Assembly (NCBI GenBank): GCA_002501085.1
Contig: DLRL01000049.1
Coordinates: forward strand, 1-7,029
Direction: 5' to 3'
DNA from: Gemmatimonadales bacterium UBA7889
Lineage (GTDB): Bacteria > Gemmatimonadota > Gemmatimonadetes > Longimicrobiales > Gaopeijiaceae
DNA length: 7,029 bases
Below the pieces are notes generated by a model. It worked only from the letters and a program-made list of their open reading frames with translations, was not told the DNA's origin and ran no database searches. The first letter of the stretch is position 1; each line of letters starts with the position of its first letter. A program made the position numbers and the translations under genes. This document shows, piece by piece, positions 5,072 through 7,029 of the stretch.

Positions 5072-6799
5072 ATGAGTCTTAAATTTGGTTATCCGTGTTT
5101 ACAGGCGTCTCTTAACTTTGTGCTTTATCCTCTGATGGTATTGGCATTCTGGATTTGCTTAACACCTAGTCCAGCGGTGGCACAGGGCGAATGGTCAGCA
5201 CACGGGCGTGACTTAGCTGAGACGCGTTATAGCCCGCTCAATCAGATCGACACTGAAAACGTAAGTCGTCTTGAAATAGCTTGGACCTGGGATATTCCGA
5301 AAACAGGGGCTCGGCTTGAGACAAGCCCTCTGGTTGTAGATGGAGTGATGTACGGGACCGGACCTCTGAGCTTTGTATTCGCTCTTGATGCACGCACGGG
5401 TGAAGAGAAATGGCGTTGGGACCCTGCGATTCCCGACGCACGCCACGGAGGTCCAGGAGCTTGCTGTGGGAATGTAAACCGGGGAGTGGCTCTTCACGGA
5501 GACAAGGTTTTCGTGGGATTGCTTGATGGCCGGTTGGTCGCTCTGAACAGAGAGTCTGGTACGGTTGAGTGGACGGTGCAGACAACTCCTGCCGGATCAG
5601 ACTATACGATTACTGGTGCCCCGCGTGTTGCCCGGGACAAGGTGATTATCGGTAACGGAGGTGCGGAGTACGGTGTTCGTGGATACGTGACAGCGTATGA
5701 TGTTGAGCGAGGCGACCAGGTTTGGCGCACGTATACCGTACCGGGTAACCCCGCAGACGGTTTTGAGAACGACGCGATGAGGGTTGCTGCAGATACCTGG
5801 ACTGGTAATTGGTGGATCGCTGGAGGAGGAGGCACCGTTTGGGATGCAATGGTTTATGACGAAACGGAGAACCTTGTATACCTAGGCACTGGGAATGGTG
5901 CTCCTTGGAACCGAGAGTACCGTAGCCCGGGTGGCGGAGACAATCTTTACTTATCATCCATCGTCGCTCTGAACGCAGATAACGGTGAGTACGTTTGGCA
6001 CTATCAAACGACCCCGGGTGACGATTGGGACTACACGGCAACCCAACCTCTGATGTTGCTAGATCTTGAGATTGAAGGTGAGGTTCGCGAGGTGATTGTT
6101 CAGGCTCCAAAGAATGGTTTTTTCTATGTTGTTGATCGAATTACTGGCGAACTCATTTCGGCAGAGGCATTTGCTGATGACTTGACCTGGGCTACCCATG
6201 TGGACCTTCAGACGGGTCGTCCTGCTGAGTCACTTGAAGCACGCTATGGGATGAACCGAAGAGGAGCATGGCTATCGCCTGGTCCCACCGGTGCCCATAA
6301 CTGGCGCCCAATGTCATGGAGTCCACTCACCGGCCTTGTTTATCTACCTGCTCAGAACAACACGTACTACTATCAGATGGCAGAGCAACTGGAGTACACT
6401 CCGGGTCAGTGGAACACTGGAACGGGTCGAGGCAGAAGTGAGCAGAGACCTGAGCGTCCTCAGCTTACGGGACCATCTACACTCTTGCTCGCGTGGGATC
6501 CTGCTACTAATCGGGAAGCTTGGCGGGTTCCATCATCCGGAGGAAACGGCGGGACCCTGTCGACAGGGGGGAATCTAACGTTTTGGGGTACAGGATCTAA
6601 CCTTGTTGCGTTGGATGCCCGAAGTGGTGAGCAGGTTTGGTCGTTTGAGGTTGGTCGTGGGACGGCCACGCCAATTACATATTCGATTGATGGGCGTCAG
6701 TATATCACCATTGCCGCTGGTATGGGTGTCCAGAACCTTCCGCCGCGAGTTTGGACATTCTCCGTTGAAGAGGGTGTTGGGTCATTAAATGGGAACTGA
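5072..6799 (+). CDS. Periplasmic PQQ-dependent alcohol dehydrogenase, propeller only, no heme domain
   Basis: Predicted to oxidise an alcohol (or similar) in the periplasm with pyrroloquinoline quinone and pass electrons to a cytochrome. The 575 aa begin with a signal peptide: hydrophobic stretch about 14-31, likely cut after AVA (35-37) before QGEW. The rest is an eight-bladed beta-propeller with repeated Ala-Leu-Asp-x-x-x-Gly-x-x-x-Trp motifs (for example ALDARTGEEKW, ALDARSGEQVW). Key residues: vicinal cysteines 131-132 over PQQ, E199 in GGAEYGVRG, W257, N275 in GTGNG, catalytic D320 in DDWDYTATQ, K347 in QAPKNGFFYVVDR. The WDYTATQ/APKNGF wording resembles type II quinohemoprotein alcohol dehydrogenases, but the protein ends after the propeller and has no CxxCH, so a separate cytochrome is needed. 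T322, two residues after D320, argues for Ca2+ rather than a lanthanide. No pqq or cytochrome genes are in view. The substrate is unknown. Confidence 0.93.
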   Translation: MSLKFGYPCLQASLNFVLYPLMVLAFWICLTPSPAVAQGEWSAHGRDLAETRYSPLNQIDTENVSRLEIAWTWDIPKTGARLETSPLVVDGVMYGTGPLSFVFALDARTGEEKWRWDPAIPDARHGGPGACCGNVNRGVALHGDKVFVGLLDGRLVALNRESGTVEWTVQTTPAGSDYTITGAPRVARDKVIIGNGGAEYGVRGYVTAYDVERGDQVWRTYTVPGNPADGFENDAMRVAADTWTGNWWIAGGGGTVWDAMVYDETENLVYLGTGNGAPWNREYRSPGGGDNLYLSSIVALNADNGEYVWHYQTTPGDDWDYTATQPLMLLDLEIEGEVREVIVQAPKNGFFYVVDRITGELISAEAFADDLTWATHVDLQTGRPAESLEARYGMNRRGAWLSPGPTGAHNWRPMSWSPLTGLVYLPAQNNTYYYQMAEQLEYTPGQWNTGTGRGRSEQRPERPQLTGPSTLLLAWDPATNREAWRVPSSGGNGGTLSTGGNLTFWGTGSNLVALDARSGEQVWSFEVGRGTATPITYSIDGRQYITIAAGMGVQNLPPRVWTFSVEEGVGSLNGN

Positions 6800-6813
6800 T
6801 GGAAACATGTCCC

Positions 6814-7029
6814 TCAATTCTCAGGTCTCAATAACAATCTGAATGCTTCGTTAGCCTCGACAGCTTCTCTACTAAATGAGAGAGGGAAGTACTCCTGATT
6901 CGCCCAGCTCTCCGTGAGGTTGCCGTAAAAAGGGCTGCCCGGTCGCTCGGATTGTCCTGGTGCGATCGTTGCGACTGAAGCGTCGAGGTCAGCAAAGTCT
7001 ACGACCTCACGAAATGTGGCTCCTGTCGC
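6814..7029 (-). CDS. Penicillin acylase (S45) family protein, C-terminal end, partial
   Basis: The minus strand is open from the window edge to TGA at 6816-6814, giving 71 aa. The text matches the C-terminal end of the penicillin-amidase beta chain: GATFREVVDFAD near the edge, then TIAPGQSERPGSPFY (21-35; family pattern PGQSG-P-SPHY), a Trp at 42 (ESWANQEYFPLSFSR) and REAVEAN. These Ntn-hydrolases are exported, self-cleaving amidases acting on penicillins, acyl-homoserine lactones or other amides, and the true substrate is usually unknown. The catalytic N-terminal Ser of the beta chain and the signal peptide lie outside the window. It converges on the PQQ dehydrogenase with only 14 bp between stop codons, and no terminator hairpin is seen there. 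The family call rests on the C-terminal motifs alone. Confidence 0.8.
   Translation of the reverse strand, partial: ATGATFREVVDFADLDASVATIAPGQSERPGSPFYGNLTESWANQEYFPLSFSREAVEANEAFRLLLRPEN

Noticed and set aside
5646..6110. Long minus-strand reading frame antisense to the PQQ dehydrogenase
   Set aside because: It lacks recognisable domains or a ribosome-binding site. The plus strand encodes an unmistakable PQQ dehydrogenase there, so this is a shadow frame.
1..7029. CRISPR array, prophage genes or toxin-antitoxin pair
   Set aside because: No regularly spaced direct repeats, integrase, phage structural genes or paired small genes are visible on either strand.

Overview
The window looks like chromosomal DNA of a diderm (Gram-negative-type) bacterium. 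Two products carry export signals: a lipobox on a zinc peptidase and a cleavable signal peptide on a periplasmic PQQ dehydrogenase. The gene mix (short threonine ammonia-lyase, M28 lipoprotein peptidase, PQQ dehydrogenase, S45 penicillin-acylase relative) is common in heterotrophic lineages such as Gemmatimonadota or related environmental phyla. That phylum guess is low-confidence and rests on gene content only.

Left part (1-1279, + strand): the tail of an upstream gene, probably rpsP (ribosomal protein S16), then rimM (16S rRNA processing factor) and trmD (tRNA m1G37 methyltransferase). This is the classical rpsP-rimM-trmD operon. A perfect 9-bp hairpin covers the upstream stop codon just before rimM.

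Middle (1339-3395, - strand): two translationally coupled genes, an M28 zinc peptidase lipoprotein followed by a threonine/serine ammonia-lyase (4-nt TTGA overlap). They lie head-on against trmD and divergent from rplS, so they split trmD from rplS, which are normally adjacent. A peptidase that yields amino acids beside an enzyme that deaminates Thr/Ser suggests a small peptide/amino-acid catabolism unit.

Centre-right (3545-4549, + strand): rplS (ribosomal protein L19) and rnhB (RNase HII) resume the usual order. The 150 bp before rplS holds mutually exclusive hairpin arms and a GC-rich hairpin just before the ribosome-binding site, so rplS may have its own leader.

4550-5071 has no protein gene but is the most unusual part. 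An intact tRNA-Lys(UUU) gene (4834-4906) lies between the 5' half (4640-4677) and the 3' half (4931-4972) of a second, different tRNA-Lys-like gene. That second gene is interrupted exactly at its anticodon loop. Its halves pair with each other but carry lesions, so it is best read as a tRNA broken by a ~250-bp insertion or rearrangement. The DNA between the 5' half and tRNA-Lys is rich in small inverted repeats.

Right end: a strong Shine-Dalgarno leads into a periplasmic PQQ-dependent alcohol dehydrogenase of the eight-bladed propeller type without a cytochrome c domain (5072-6799). Convergent with it is the C-terminal end of a penicillin-acylase-family (S45) protein that runs off the window.
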